The notes beneath the pieces are model-generated. The model was not told the DNA's origin. It saw only the letters and a list, made by a program, of their open reading frames with translations, and searched no databases. Below are positions 26,774 through 35,084 of a stretch of 64,000 bases of DNA, in pieces (position 1 is the first letter of the stretch; the number at the start of each line of letters is the position of its first letter). The position numbers were made by a program, and so were the translations under genes. The DNA is from Azospirillum oryzae (GTDB lineage Bacteria; Pseudomonadota; Alphaproteobacteria; Azospirillales; Azospirillaceae), in NCBI RefSeq assembly GCF_008364795.1, contig NZ_VTTM01000004.1, positions 160,770 through 224,769 of the forward strand. Reading direction: 5' to 3'.

Positions 26774-27604
26774 CTACCCTACGTTCCCCTTCAGCCGCTC
26801 GTTGCGCCGGCGCAGGATTTCCAGCGTCGACAGCATGAAGACCGAGATCACCGTCAGAACCACCGCCACCGCGGTGATGGTCGGGCTGATGTTCTCGCGG
26901 ATGCCGCTGAACATCTCTCGCGGCAGGGTGCGCTGCTCAGGCCCGGCGAGGAACAGCACCGTCACCACCTCGTCGAAGCTGGTGGCGAAGGCGAACAGCG
27001 CGCCCGACGCCAGACCCGGCAGGATCAGCGGCAGGATCACCTTGCGGAAGGTCAGCAGCGGCGGGGCCCCCAGCGAAGCGGCGGCGCGCGCCAGCGTCAT
27101 GTCGAAGCTCTGCAGCGTCGCCGACACGGTGATGACGACGAAGGGCGTCGCCAGCGCGGTGTGGACCAGGATCAGACCGAGATAGTTGCCGGTCAGCCCC
27201 AGCGGCGCGAAGAAGAAATAGACGCCGACCGCGGTGATGACCACCGGAACCACCATCGGCGACAGCACGACGGCCAGGATCAGCGGCTTCCACTTGCTCT
27301 TCCACTGGGCCAGCCCCAGCGAGGCCAGCGTGCCCAGCGCCATCGACAGCATGGCCGACGATATGCCGATGATGAAGCTGTTCTTCAGCGAATTCATCCA
27401 GCGCGCCGAATTGAGGAATTCCTCGTACCAGCGCAGCGAGAAGCCCGGCAGCGGATAGGTCAGGTAGGTGCTGGAACTGAAGGACAGCGGCACGATCGCC
27501 AGGATCGGCGCCATCAGGAAGATGAACACCAGCGTGGAGGCGACGATCGTGGCGATCCAGGCGAGGCGCTGGCTGGCGGTTTGGGGGGAATGGTTCGCGC
27601 TCAA
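26774..27604 (-). CDS. ABC transporter permease, PotC-like
   Basis: A 276-residue inner-membrane permease with about six helices. The BPD_transp_1 coupling (EAA) loop is visible as RAAASLGAPPLLTFRKVILPLILPG. It resembles PotC/PotI-type permeases for spermidine/putrescine. No ATG is available at the right place: TTG at 27604 overlaps the stop of the upstream permease gene (TTGA) and has GGAGGT eight bases before it, so translational coupling is likely. Last gene of the potA-potD-potB-potC-like operon. Confidence 0.88.
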   Translation of the reverse strand: MSANHSPQTASQRLAWIATIVASTLVFIFLMAPILAIVPLSFSSSTYLTYPLPGFSLRWYEEFLNSARWMNSLKNSFIIGISSAMLSMALGTLASLGLAQWKSKWKPLILAVVLSPMVVPVVITAVGVYFFFAPLGLTGNYLGLILVHTALATPFVVITVSATLQSFDMTLARAAASLGAPPLLTFRKVILPLILPGLASGALFAFATSFDEVVTVLFLAGPEQRTLPREMFSGIRENISPTITAVAVVLTVISVFMLSTLEILRRRNERLKGNVG

Positions 27605-28851
27605 TTCTTCAGACCTCCCGTCGTCTGGCGGCCGAGCGCCAGCTTGCCGTAGACCAGCGCCAGCACCAGCGTGGAGAGCAGAAGCACCGCACCCAGCGCC
27701 GAGGCGAGGCCCCAGTTGACCGTTTCCGTGGTGTAGAAGGCGATGAAGGACGAAATCATCTGGTCGGCGGCCCCACCGACCAGCGCCGGCGTGATGTAGT
27801 AGCCGATGGCCAGGATGAAGACGAGCAGGCAGCCGGCACCGATGCCCGGAATGGTCTGCGGCAGGTAGATGCGCAGGAAGGCGGTCGCCGGCGGCGCGCC
27901 GAGCGAGGCGGCGGCCCGCATGTAGGCCGGCGAGATGCCGCGCATGACGCTGTAGAGCGGCAGGATCATGAAGGGCAGCAGCACATGGGTCATCGCCATG
28001 TAGACGCCGAAGCGGTTGTAGATCAGCCGCATCGGCTCGTCGATGACGCCCAGCCATTGCAGGGAGCCGTTGACGATGCCCTCGCTCTGCAGGATCACGA
28101 TCCAGGCGCAGGTGCGCACCAGCAGCGACGTCCAGAAGGGCAGCAGCACGAAGATCATCAGCAGGTTCGACCGGCCGGTCGGCAGGTTCGCCAGCAGATA
28201 GGCCACCGGGAAGCCCAGGATCAGGCAGAGCGCCGTGACGCCGAAGCCGATCTCGAAGGTGCGCATGAACACCTCGCGGTAGATCGACTGGTCCGCCGGG
28301 GCGTGCACGATGGCGCCGTCGGCGTTGTGGGTCAGGTCGACCGCGGCCAGCAGGTAATAGCTGGTGACCGGGCCGCTGGCGCTCTTGATCGCGGCCCAGC
28401 TCTCGCGCTCGCCCCAAGCCGGGTTGATGCCGATCAGCGTTTCCCTGGCGGTGCCGGGAGCCGGCTGCTCCTTCAGCTTGCGGCCGGTGGAAAGCAGCGT
28501 GGTGCGGTAACCGTTGACGATGTAGTTCAGCCGCTTGGCGGCGACGGCCAGCGTGCCGGCATCGTGCGCGGTGCGGATATCGGCGGCGAGCGCGGCAAAG
28601 GCGGCCTCGTCGGGCAGGCCCTGGCCGTTCCAACGCTCCAGCGCCGCCACGGTCTGCGGCATCGCCTGCGGCACCTCCCAGTCGTCCACCGACTTCCAGA
28701 TCATGCCGGCGAGCGGCACGACGAAGGTGAACAGCAGGAAGGCCAGCAGCGGCAGCACCAGGCCCAGCGCACGGAACTGCCGGGCCCGCTCGGCCCGTTT
28801 CAATCGACGCTTCAACGGCACGTCGGCGCCGGCAACGAATGCGGCTGTCAT
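27601..28851 (-). CDS. ABC transporter permease, PotB-like, with long periplasmic insert
   Basis: A 416-residue permease of the PotB/PotH type. The C-terminal two thirds (residues 205-410) form the transmembrane domain with the coupling loop RAAASLGAPPATAFLRIYLPQTIPG. Between the first helix (about 30-55) and the second lies a region of about 130 residues, longer than in E. coli PotB (275 residues in total), which probably faces the periplasm. The ATG at 28851 is preferred because AGGA lies eight bases upstream; ATG 28857 is an alternative. It is separated from potD by a REP-like pair and overlaps the PotC-like gene by four bases. Confidence 0.88.
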   Translation of the reverse strand: MTAAFVAGADVPLKRRLKRAERARQFRALGLVLPLLAFLLFTFVVPLAGMIWKSVDDWEVPQAMPQTVAALERWNGQGLPDEAAFAALAADIRTAHDAGTLAVAAKRLNYIVNGYRTTLLSTGRKLKEQPAPGTARETLIGINPAWGERESWAAIKSASGPVTSYYLLAAVDLTHNADGAIVHAPADQSIYREVFMRTFEIGFGVTALCLILGFPVAYLLANLPTGRSNLLMIFVLLPFWTSLLVRTCAWIVILQSEGIVNGSLQWLGVIDEPMRLIYNRFGVYMAMTHVLLPFMILPLYSVMRGISPAYMRAAASLGAPPATAFLRIYLPQTIPGIGAGCLLVFILAIGYYITPALVGGAADQMISSFIAFYTTETVNWGLASALGAVLLLSTLVLALVYGKLALGRQTTGGLKN

Positions 28852-28907
28852 CGGCATTGTCCTGTTGAGAAGACGCGGGCGCATAATGCCCCGAAACCCG
28901 GGACCAT

Positions 28908-29076
28908 CCCCTCTCCCCCCCGGGGAGAGGGACGGGGTGAGGGGGACGCATGGCGTCCGGTCACCGAAGGGCGGGGAGTGATCCGCCGGAAAGTATATTG
29001 GGGGAGCACATTTCGGCCCAATGCGTGCCGCGGTGCGTCCCCTTCACCCCGTCCCTCTCCCCAGGGGGGAGAGGGA
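28908..29076. repeat. inverted pair of REP-like elements inside the pot operon
   Basis: Copies at about 28908-28955 and 29035-29076 share the CCCTCTCCCC...GGGGAGAGGG core with GGGGTGAGGGGGACGCA or its complement, facing each other about 80 bases apart. They lie between the binding protein gene and the first permease gene, where such elements often act to stabilise the upstream mRNA. Confidence 0.75.
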
Positions 29077-29101
29077 GTATAGGGCGGTACTCAGTTAACG
29101 C

Positions 29102-30148
29102 TTACTTCGCCGCCCACTTGTTGAAGCGTTCGGTCAGGCGGTCGATGTTCTCCAGCCAGAAGTCGGTGTTGATCTCGATCGCGTTCTTCATGTTGTCCGG
29201 CGCGGTCGGCAGGTCGGCCAGCACCGCCTTCGGCAGCAGCGACGGGGCCTTCTTGTTCGACGTGCCGTAGGCGATGCCTTCGGACAGCTTGGCCTGGTTC
29301 TCCGCCTTGCCGACGAAGTTCAGGAACTTGTAGGCGGCCTCCTGGTTCGGGCTGCCCTTCAGGATCACCCAGCTGTCGATGGTGTAGAGCGCGCCGTTCC
29401 ACACCATGCCGAAGTTCTTCTTCTCGTTCTTGTTGGCGGCGTCGATGCGGCCGTTATAGACCGAGGTCATCGCCACTTCGCCCGACGCCAGCAGCTGCGG
29501 CGGCTGGGCGCCGGCCTTCCACCAGACGATGTCGTTCTTGATGGTGTCGAGCTTCTTGAAGGCGCGGTCGACGCCGGCCTCGGTGCCCAGCACCTTGTAG
29601 ACGTCGGCCGGAGCCACGCCGTCGGCCATCAGCGCGATTTCCAGCGTGGTCTTGGCGCCCTGGCGCAGGCCGCGCTTGCCCGGATACTTCTTGGTGTCGA
29701 AGAAATCGGCCCAGCTCTTCGGCGCGTCCTTCAGCTTGTCCTTGTCGTAGCCGAGCACGAAGTCATAGACGATGGCACCGACGCCGCAGGCGTTGACGGT
29801 CGACGGCAGATAGGCGTCCTCGCCGCCGATCTTGGAATAGTTCAGCTTCTCGTAGAGACCCTCGTCGCAACCCAGCGCCAGTTCCTCGCTCTCGACCTGC
29901 ACGACGTCCCAGGTGGAGGCGCCGCCCTGGACCTTGGCGCGCAGGACGCCGACGCCGCCGTCCCAGGATTCGTCGTTCATCGGCGTGCCGGTCTCCTTGA
30001 ACGGACCGAAATACACCTTCTTCTGGACGTCCTGATAGGCGCCGCCCCACGACACGACGGTGAGGTCGCGGGCGCTTGCGGCCGAAGCCAGGGCCGTGAG
30101 GGCGGTGAAGGTCGCAGCGAAACCGAGAGCCACCTTAATCTTCGACAT
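29102..30148 (-). CDS. ABC transporter substrate-binding protein, PotD-like
   Basis: A 348-residue periplasmic binding protein of the spermidine/putrescine family. A Sec signal peptide (MSKIKVALGFAATFTALTALASAASA) precedes the mature LTVVSWGGAYQDVQKKVYF start. The region WKAGAQPPQLLASGEVAMTSVYNGR is typical of PotD/F-type proteins, as is the C-terminal YKFLNF...AKLSEGIAYGTSNKKAPSLLP spread. The ligand is inferred to be a polyamine or GABA-like compound from the neighbouring gabDT and PuuR-like genes. It follows potA on the same strand after 68 bases. Confidence 0.88.
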   Translation of the reverse strand: MSKIKVALGFAATFTALTALASAASARDLTVVSWGGAYQDVQKKVYFGPFKETGTPMNDESWDGGVGVLRAKVQGGASTWDVVQVESEELALGCDEGLYEKLNYSKIGGEDAYLPSTVNACGVGAIVYDFVLGYDKDKLKDAPKSWADFFDTKKYPGKRGLRQGAKTTLEIALMADGVAPADVYKVLGTEAGVDRAFKKLDTIKNDIVWWKAGAQPPQLLASGEVAMTSVYNGRIDAANKNEKKNFGMVWNGALYTIDSWVILKGSPNQEAAYKFLNFVGKAENQAKLSEGIAYGTSNKKAPSLLPKAVLADLPTAPDNMKNAIEINTDFWLENIDRLTERFNKWAAK

Positions 30149-30216
30149 GATTCCCCGTCCTTATTCGTCGTGGTTGTTGTTGCTGAAAGGCATCCTGGCG
30201 CCAAGGAACCACGTCC

Positions 30217-31326
30217 TCAGACCGGATCGAGCGCCCGGCAGTCCTCCGGGCGGAACGCGATGTAGACATCCTGGCCCGGCGACAGACCGGCATAGGAGCC
30301 GGCCGGCAGCTTGACCATGAATTCCGGGTTGGCCGGCGTGTTCAGCACCGCCAGCGTGTGGTCGCCGAGATAGATCAGGTCGGTCAGCGTCGCCGGCAGC
30401 CGGTTCATGTCGCTGTCGCCGCTGTCGCCGGTTTCGATGGCGACGCGCTCCGGCCGGAGCGACAGCGAGGTGCGGTTGCCGGCGCCGCCGATGTTCACCG
30501 CCTGCGCCACCACCGAACCGCCGGCATCCAGCGCGACCCGCGCCCAGCCCTGTTCGATATTTTCAACAACGCCGCTCAGAACATTGTTCTCGCCGATGAA
30601 GTTGGCGACGAAGCTGTTCACCGGCCGTTCGTACAGCGCGTCCGGCCGGTCGATCTGCTGGACGATGCCGTCGTTGAAGACCGCGATGCGGTCGGACATC
30701 GTCAGCGCCTCCCCCTGGTCGTGGGTGACGTAGACGACGGTCAGACCCATCGTCTCGTGCAGGCGCTTGATCTCCAGCTGCATATGCTCGCGCAGGCGCT
30801 TGTCGAGCGCACCCAGCGGCTCGTCCATCAGCACCAGCGCCGGATTGAAGACCAGGGCGCGGGCGAGCGCCACGCGCTGCTGCTGGCCGCCCGACAGCTG
30901 GCCGGGATGGCGGCCGGCGAGGTTGCCGAGCTTGATCATGTCGAGCGCGGCCCGAACCCGCTCCTTGACCTCCGCCTTCGGAACGCCGCGCACCGACAGC
31001 GGAAAAGCGACGTTTTCCTCGATCGTCAGGTGGGGGAACAGGGCGTAGTTCTGGAAGACCATGCCGATGTCGCGCTTGTGCGGCGGCGTGTTCTTGATCG
31101 GCCGGTCGCCGATGAAGATGTCGCCATGGGTCGGCACCTCGAACCCGGCCAGCATCATCAGCGTGGTGGTCTTGCCCGACCCCGACGGCCCCAGCAGCGT
31201 CAGGAATTCGCCTTTGCGAATGTCGAGGTCGAGGCTTTTCACCACGAGATGCTCGCCATCGTAGGTCTTCTGCACCCCGGAAAAGCGCACCAGGGTATCT
31301 GTCGTCGCGATCATCCCGCCGTCCAT
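30217..31326 (-). CDS. ABC transporter ATP-binding protein, PotA-like
   Basis: A 369-residue ATPase with Walker [11 protein letters not shown]-loop [11 protein letters not shown], signature [15 protein letters not shown], Walker [13 protein letters not shown] and the H-loop VYVTHD, followed by a TOBE_2-like C-terminal domain (about 285-365). All boxes are intact. It energises the PotB/PotC-like permeases. An ATG at 31326 with GGGAG upstream is used; an ATG four codons later is also possible. First gene of the operon; a match to the gabD-side palindrome lies 84 bases upstream. Confidence 0.92.
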   Translation of the reverse strand: MDGGMIATTDTLVRFSGVQKTYDGEHLVVKSLDLDIRKGEFLTLLGPSGSGKTTTLMMLAGFEVPTHGDIFIGDRPIKNTPPHKRDIGMVFQNYALFPHLTIEENVAFPLSVRGVPKAEVKERVRAALDMIKLGNLAGRHPGQLSGGQQQRVALARALVFNPALVLMDEPLGALDKRLREHMQLEIKRLHETMGLTVVYVTHDQGEALTMSDRIAVFNDGIVQQIDRPDALYERPVNSFVANFIGENNVLSGVVENIEQGWARVALDAGGSVVAQAVNIGGAGNRTSLSLRPERVAIETGDSGDSDMNRLPATLTDLIYLGDHTLAVLNTPANPEFMVKLPAGSYAGLSPGQDVYIAFRPEDCRALDPV

Positions 31327-31409
31327 CCGTCCGCTCCCGTCACAGGCGACCTGGATCCGGGTACGCCACCCCGGTCCGGTCCGTCTTTCTGTCCCTGACG
31401 GTACCACGC

Positions 31410-31425
31410 GTTTAAGAAAATAGAC
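31410..31425. promoter_or_regulatory. second copy of the gab/puu-type operator upstream of potA
   Basis: GTTTAAGAAAATAGAC matches the 16 central bases of the palindrome at 26071-26086 at 13 positions, with both outer ends (GTTTAA and AC) conserved. It lies 84 bases before the potA start. The surrounding window is so GC-rich that a chance match is unlikely, although the right arm is degraded. Confidence 0.6.
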
Positions 31426-31600
31426 AAGAGGAATGACTATGTCGTGATCAATTCAACGGTTTGCTGAAATTTTGTGCAACTGCGAAGGCGATGCCCACGC
31501 TTAGACCGGCAGTGTGCTCCATTCGCGTGCGATTGAGAAGGCCGATGATCGAGATAGCGGACATACGGCGGCGTGAAAATCCGTGTTTTCTGCGAAAGGA

Positions 31601-31793
31601 GGGGCGAATCGCCGCAGGCGACCCGCCCCGGATTCATATCGTTGCCCGAAGGCGCCGACCGATGGTCGGCACCTTCGGGCCCCTCAAACGCCGGGCGGCC
31701 CGCGTCCGCAGGCCTTGGCTTCGCGGGCATGGGCCCGCGCGGCCGCAGTCGCGGCCGTTAGCAGGGCCGGAAATCGAAAATTTCCGGCCCTGC
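31601..31793. other. cluster of three strong hairpins in a 480-base gene-free gap
   Basis: No gene is supported between 31327 and 31809. Besides the operator at 31410 the gap holds three stems: 31601-31613 with 31617-31629 (11 of 13 pairs), 31644-31660 with 31664-31680 (16 of 17 pairs, 3-base loop), and 31761-31774 with 31780-31793 (14 of 14 pairs, 5-base loop). The last lies 17 bases past the TRAP gene stop and may terminate it. The first two may be parts of a dispersed intergenic element or a structured RNA. Confidence 0.6.
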
Positions 31794-31809
31794 GGTCGGC
31801 GCTCCAGAC

Positions 31810-32916
31810 TTATTTCTGTTGGGCCGACTGGCTGTAGACGAAGCTGTCGAAGCCGTTCTCGGCGACGCGGAACCACAGCCGCTCCTGCTCCAGGAAGGGC
31901 TTCCAGCCGTCATAGACCTTCTTGAAGCGCGGGTTGCTGGCGGCGAGCTTGTCGTAAAATTCGAACGCCGCCTTCTCGCAGGCCTGCATCATGTCGCGCG
32001 GGAAGGGGCGCAGCACGGCGCCGCCGCCGACCAGCCGCTTCAGCGCCGAGGCGTTCAGCGTGTCGTACTTGGCGATCATCCAGCTGTTGGCCTCCCAGCA
32101 GGCCTGTTCCAGGATGGTCTGGTAGGATTTCGGCAGCTGTTCCCAGGCCTGCATGTTGAACATCAGCGGGATCTGGGCCGAGCCCTCCCACCAGCCGGGG
32201 TAGTAGTAGTATTTGGCGACCTTGTGGAAGCCCAGCTTTTCGTCGTCGTAGGGGCCGACGAACTCGGCCGCGTCGATGGTGCCGCGTTCCAGCGCCGGAT
32301 AGATGTCGCCGCCGCCGAGCTGCTGCGGGACCAGCCCGAAGGGCGTCAGGATCTGGCCGACTAGACCGCCGATGCGCATCTTCAGACCCTTCAGATCCTC
32401 CAGGCTCTTGATCTCCTTGCGGAACCAGCCGCCCATCTGGGCCCCGGTGTTGCCGGCCGGGATGTGGTGGATGTTGTAATCCTTGAACACCTCCCGCATC
32501 AGCTCCAGCCCGCCGCCATGCATCATCCAGGCGATGTGCTGGCGCGTGTTCAAACCGAAGGGCATGGCGGTGTCGAAGCAGAAGGTCGGATCCTTGCCGA
32601 CATAGAAATAGGCCGCCGACTGGCCGCACTCGACCGTGCCGTTCTGCACCGCGTCCAGCACCTGGAGCGCCGGCACGATCTCGCCCGCCGCGAAGGTGCG
32701 GATCTGGAACTTGCCGTCGGTGGCGTCGGACACCCGCTTGGCGATGAACTCCGCCGCGCCATAGATGGTGTCGAGGCTCTTGGGATAGCTCGACGCCATG
32801 CGCCACTTGATCTCCGGCTGGGAGGTTTGGGCGATGGCCGGAGCCGCGATGGTCGCGGCGGTTCCGGCGGCGGCAAGGCCGACACCGGCGCTGGAGAGGA
32901 ACGCACGCCGTTTCAT
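31810..32916 (-). CDS. TRAP transporter substrate-binding protein (DctP family), Tat-exported
   Basis: A 368-residue periplasmic binding protein. A twin-arginine-type leader (MKRRAFLSSAG followed by a hydrophobic Ala-rich stretch and PAIAQ) precedes the mature IKWRMASSYPKSLDTIYGAAE. DctP-type landmarks include the Arg in KMRIGGLVGQIL that binds the ligand carboxylate and the ALERGTIDAAEFVGPYDDEKLGFHKVAKYYYYPGWWEG block typical of the alpha-keto acid (TakP-like) subgroup. The ATG at 32916 is chosen because it starts the Tat leader. The membrane subunits DctQ and DctM are not adjacent, so the protein must pair with a permease encoded elsewhere. A strong hairpin follows its stop. Confidence 0.9.
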   Translation of the reverse strand: MKRRAFLSSAGVGLAAAGTAATIAAPAIAQTSQPEIKWRMASSYPKSLDTIYGAAEFIAKRVSDATDGKFQIRTFAAGEIVPALQVLDAVQNGTVECGQSAAYFYVGKDPTFCFDTAMPFGLNTRQHIAWMMHGGGLELMREVFKDYNIHHIPAGNTGAQMGGWFRKEIKSLEDLKGLKMRIGGLVGQILTPFGLVPQQLGGGDIYPALERGTIDAAEFVGPYDDEKLGFHKVAKYYYYPGWWEGSAQIPLMFNMQAWEQLPKSYQTILEQACWEANSWMIAKYDTLNASALKRLVGGGAVLRPFPRDMMQACEKAAFEFYDKLAASNPRFKKVYDGWKPFLEQERLWFRVAENGFDSFVYSQSAQQK

Positions 32917-33043
32917 GATGAGGATTCTTCCCGACTGTATGGTTCGTTGGGCTGACATGATAGCGCAACCAACCATTTGGGGAATCCCCCTTCCGCCGGG
33001 GCGGTGCGGTTTGTGAGAATGAATCTCGCGGCAGAACCTTGCG

Positions 33044-33078
33044 GCAAAAACGAAAAATCCAGCCGCAACGGGCTGGAT
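33044..33078 (-). terminator. intrinsic terminator of an unassigned minus-strand transcript (candidate small RNA)
   Basis: ATCCAGCC (33057-33064) and GGCTGGAT (33071-33078) form an 8-bp stem whose minus-strand 3' side is followed by two T5 runs (33052-33056 and 33045-33049). The stem therefore terminates transcription coming from about 33100-33300 toward the TRAP gene. No reading frame with coding character exists there, so either a small RNA or a leader attenuator of the TRAP gene is implied. The upstream stretch contains GGGAGGAAA and a small CGCCTGAAAGGCG hairpin on the minus strand. Confidence 0.55.
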
Positions 33079-33292
33079 CTTCGGCGACGCAGCATTATTT
33101 ATTGTTTCGATCGCCTTTCAGGCGTTTCCTCCCTAAACTCGGGCCGCGGCTGTATAGCTAGCGGCCTTTTCTCTTTTACGCAATATGCTGAAAGTCAGCT
33201 TCGCAAACTTTTTTGCCTGACGTACGTCCGAGGCGTGCCGAACGCTGCGCGCCCTTCCCTCCTACATTGTAATTGCATCGCGACGGTTCCGC

Positions 33293-33322
33293 TTGACCCT
33301 TTATAAAGGGCTGGGATGATAC
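33293..33322 (+). promoter_or_regulatory. candidate promoter with a 14-bp palindrome, upstream of the GGDEF gene
   Basis: TTGACC (33293-33298) and TGATAC (33317-33322) are spaced by 18 bases, a sigma70-like arrangement. The spacer holds CCCTTTATAAAGGG (33297-33310), a perfect palindrome well placed for a repressor. The gap 32917-33385 has no gene. Confidence 0.45.
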
Positions 33323-33385
33323 AGTGTCTGCACTGATCGTCTCCCATCCGGCTTGTCCGGGGTCGCTTATAAGGATCTTGCCACG

Positions 33386-35077
33386 ATGTCGCCCCTTGGA
33401 CAGCCAAGCGGCCGGACTGCCGGACACCATTTTGCCGCCGTCCGTGTTCCGCGCCGTGCCATCGGCCTGCGGATGACCGTGGCCGTCACCGTGGCCGTTC
33501 TGCTGCTGGGATCGACGCTGGTGAAGGGGCTGGTCGTCGGCAATGGCGCTGCGGACGCGCTGGCGAAGGAGATCGGCAATTCGATGACCGGGCTGGCGCA
33601 ATCGCTGGCGCGACAGCTCGATTCGACCATGTGGGCGCGCGCCAACCAGATCGCCGCGCTGTCGCGGATCGATGCGCTGAAGGATCCGGCGGTGGCGCAA
33701 TCGACCATCGACGAGTTGAAGCGCCGCGACCCGACCATCGCCTGGATCGGCATGACCAATGCCGACGGGCGGGTGGTGGCCGCCTCCAACGGGCTGCTGC
33801 TGGGGGCCGACATCGCCAGCCGGCCGGTCCATCAGGAAGGAATGAAGGGCCTGTTCGTCGGCGATGTGCACGAGGCGGTGGCCCTGCGCGGCAAGGTGCA
33901 GTACCTGGTGGGCGAAACGCCGAAATTCGTCGACGTGTCCGCCCCGCTGCAGAAGGCGGACGGCACCACGGTCGGCGTGCTGGCCGCCCATTACAGCTGG
34001 GAATGGGCCCACGCCTCGATCCGGCAGCTGATCGAGCCCTTGTCCGACCACAAGGGGCTGACCCTCTATATCCTGTCGGCCGACGGCACCGTGCTGATCG
34101 GTCCCGATTCGGCGGTCGGAAAGCCCCTGCCGGTGCCGACGCTGACCGCCAGGCTGCGCGACGGCTGGAGCAGCGAGGTCTGGCCCGACGGGGTCACCTA
34201 TGTCACCGGCGTGGCCCACGGCAAGGGGCTGCACGATTACGCGGGGCTGGGCTGGACCGTCGTCGCCCGCCAGCCGGCCGACATCGTCTATGCCGAAACC
34301 AACCGCCTGCGAACGACGATCATCGGGTCCGGCGCGATGCTGGCCCTGCTGTTCAGCTGCATCGGCTGGTTCGCCGCCGGACGCATCGCCCGGCCGCTGG
34401 GCGCCATCGCCGACGCGGCCGAGCGCATGGGCAAGGGCGAGCGCGGCGTGGCGATCCCCGACGTCGGCGGTGCGGCGGAGATCCGCCGGCTGTCGGTGGC
34501 GCTGCGGGAGATGGTGGACAGCCTGACCAACAAGGACGCCGCCCTGATGCGGCTGGAGGACATCGCCTACGAGGATCGGCTGACCACGCTGCCGAACCGG
34601 CGCTATTTCGAACAGTATGTCGAGGCGTCGACCGGCGGCGGCGGCGGATCGGCGACGGTGATGTACATCGACCTGGACGGCTTCAAGCCGGTGAACGACC
34701 GGCTGGGCCACGATGCCGGCGACGCCGTGCTGCGCCAGATCGGCGGCCGGCTGGCCAGCATCTTCCGCGACGACGACGTGGTCGCCCGGCTGGGCGGCGA
34801 CGAGTTCGCCGCCGTGCTTCCCCGCCGCGCCGGCCGCCCGGCTCCCGACACCGAGGAACTGGCGTCACGCATCATCGCCGCCGTCAACGAACCGGTGTCG
34901 TTCAACGGCGAGATGGTCCGCGTCGGTTGTTCCATCGGCATCGCCTGCTGGCCGGAGGACGACAGCGACATGGCGACGGTGATGCGCCATGCCGACGCCG
35001 CGCTCTACAAGGCCAAGCGCGACGGCCGCAACCGCGCGGCGCGCTGGGTACGGGCGGAGGTGGGGGCGGAGGGGTAA
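33386..35077 (+). CDS. Cache-HAMP-GGDEF diguanylate cyclase
   Basis: A 563-residue membrane enzyme that makes c-di-GMP from two GTP. Domain order: a first helix (about 30-50), an extracytoplasmic double-Cache sensor (50-310; WIGMTNADGRVVAASNG, FVGDVHEAVALRGKVQYLVGE), a second helix (about 313-333), HAMP (335-385) and a GGDEF domain (400-550). The active-site GGDEF is intact at 470-474, and an RxxD inhibitory site (RDDD, 461-464) lies five residues before it, so product inhibition is expected. No EAL domain is present. The ATG at 33386 has AAGGA ten bases upstream. It converges on the metallopeptidase gene with a 7-base gap. Confidence 0.93.
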   Translation: MSPLGQPSGRTAGHHFAAVRVPRRAIGLRMTVAVTVAVLLLGSTLVKGLVVGNGAADALAKEIGNSMTGLAQSLARQLDSTMWARANQIAALSRIDALKDPAVAQSTIDELKRRDPTIAWIGMTNADGRVVAASNGLLLGADIASRPVHQEGMKGLFVGDVHEAVALRGKVQYLVGETPKFVDVSAPLQKADGTTVGVLAAHYSWEWAHASIRQLIEPLSDHKGLTLYILSADGTVLIGPDSAVGKPLPVPTLTARLRDGWSSEVWPDGVTYVTGVAHGKGLHDYAGLGWTVVARQPADIVYAETNRLRTTIIGSGAMLALLFSCIGWFAAGRIARPLGAIADAAERMGKGERGVAIPDVGGAAEIRRLSVALREMVDSLTNKDAALMRLEDIAYEDRLTTLPNRRYFEQYVEASTGGGGGSATVMYIDLDGFKPVNDRLGHDAGDAVLRQIGGRLASIFRDDDVVARLGGDEFAAVLPRRAGRPAPDTEELASRIIAAVNEPVSFNGEMVRVGCSIGIACWPEDDSDMATVMRHADAALYKAKRDGRNRAARWVRAEVGAEG

Positions 35078-35084
35078 TGAGTGT

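Noticed and set aside
33176..34711. A 511-codon minus-strand frame opposite the GGDEF gene
   Set aside because: His/Gln/Arg-rich shadow of an intact diguanylate cyclase gene with all motifs on the plus strand.
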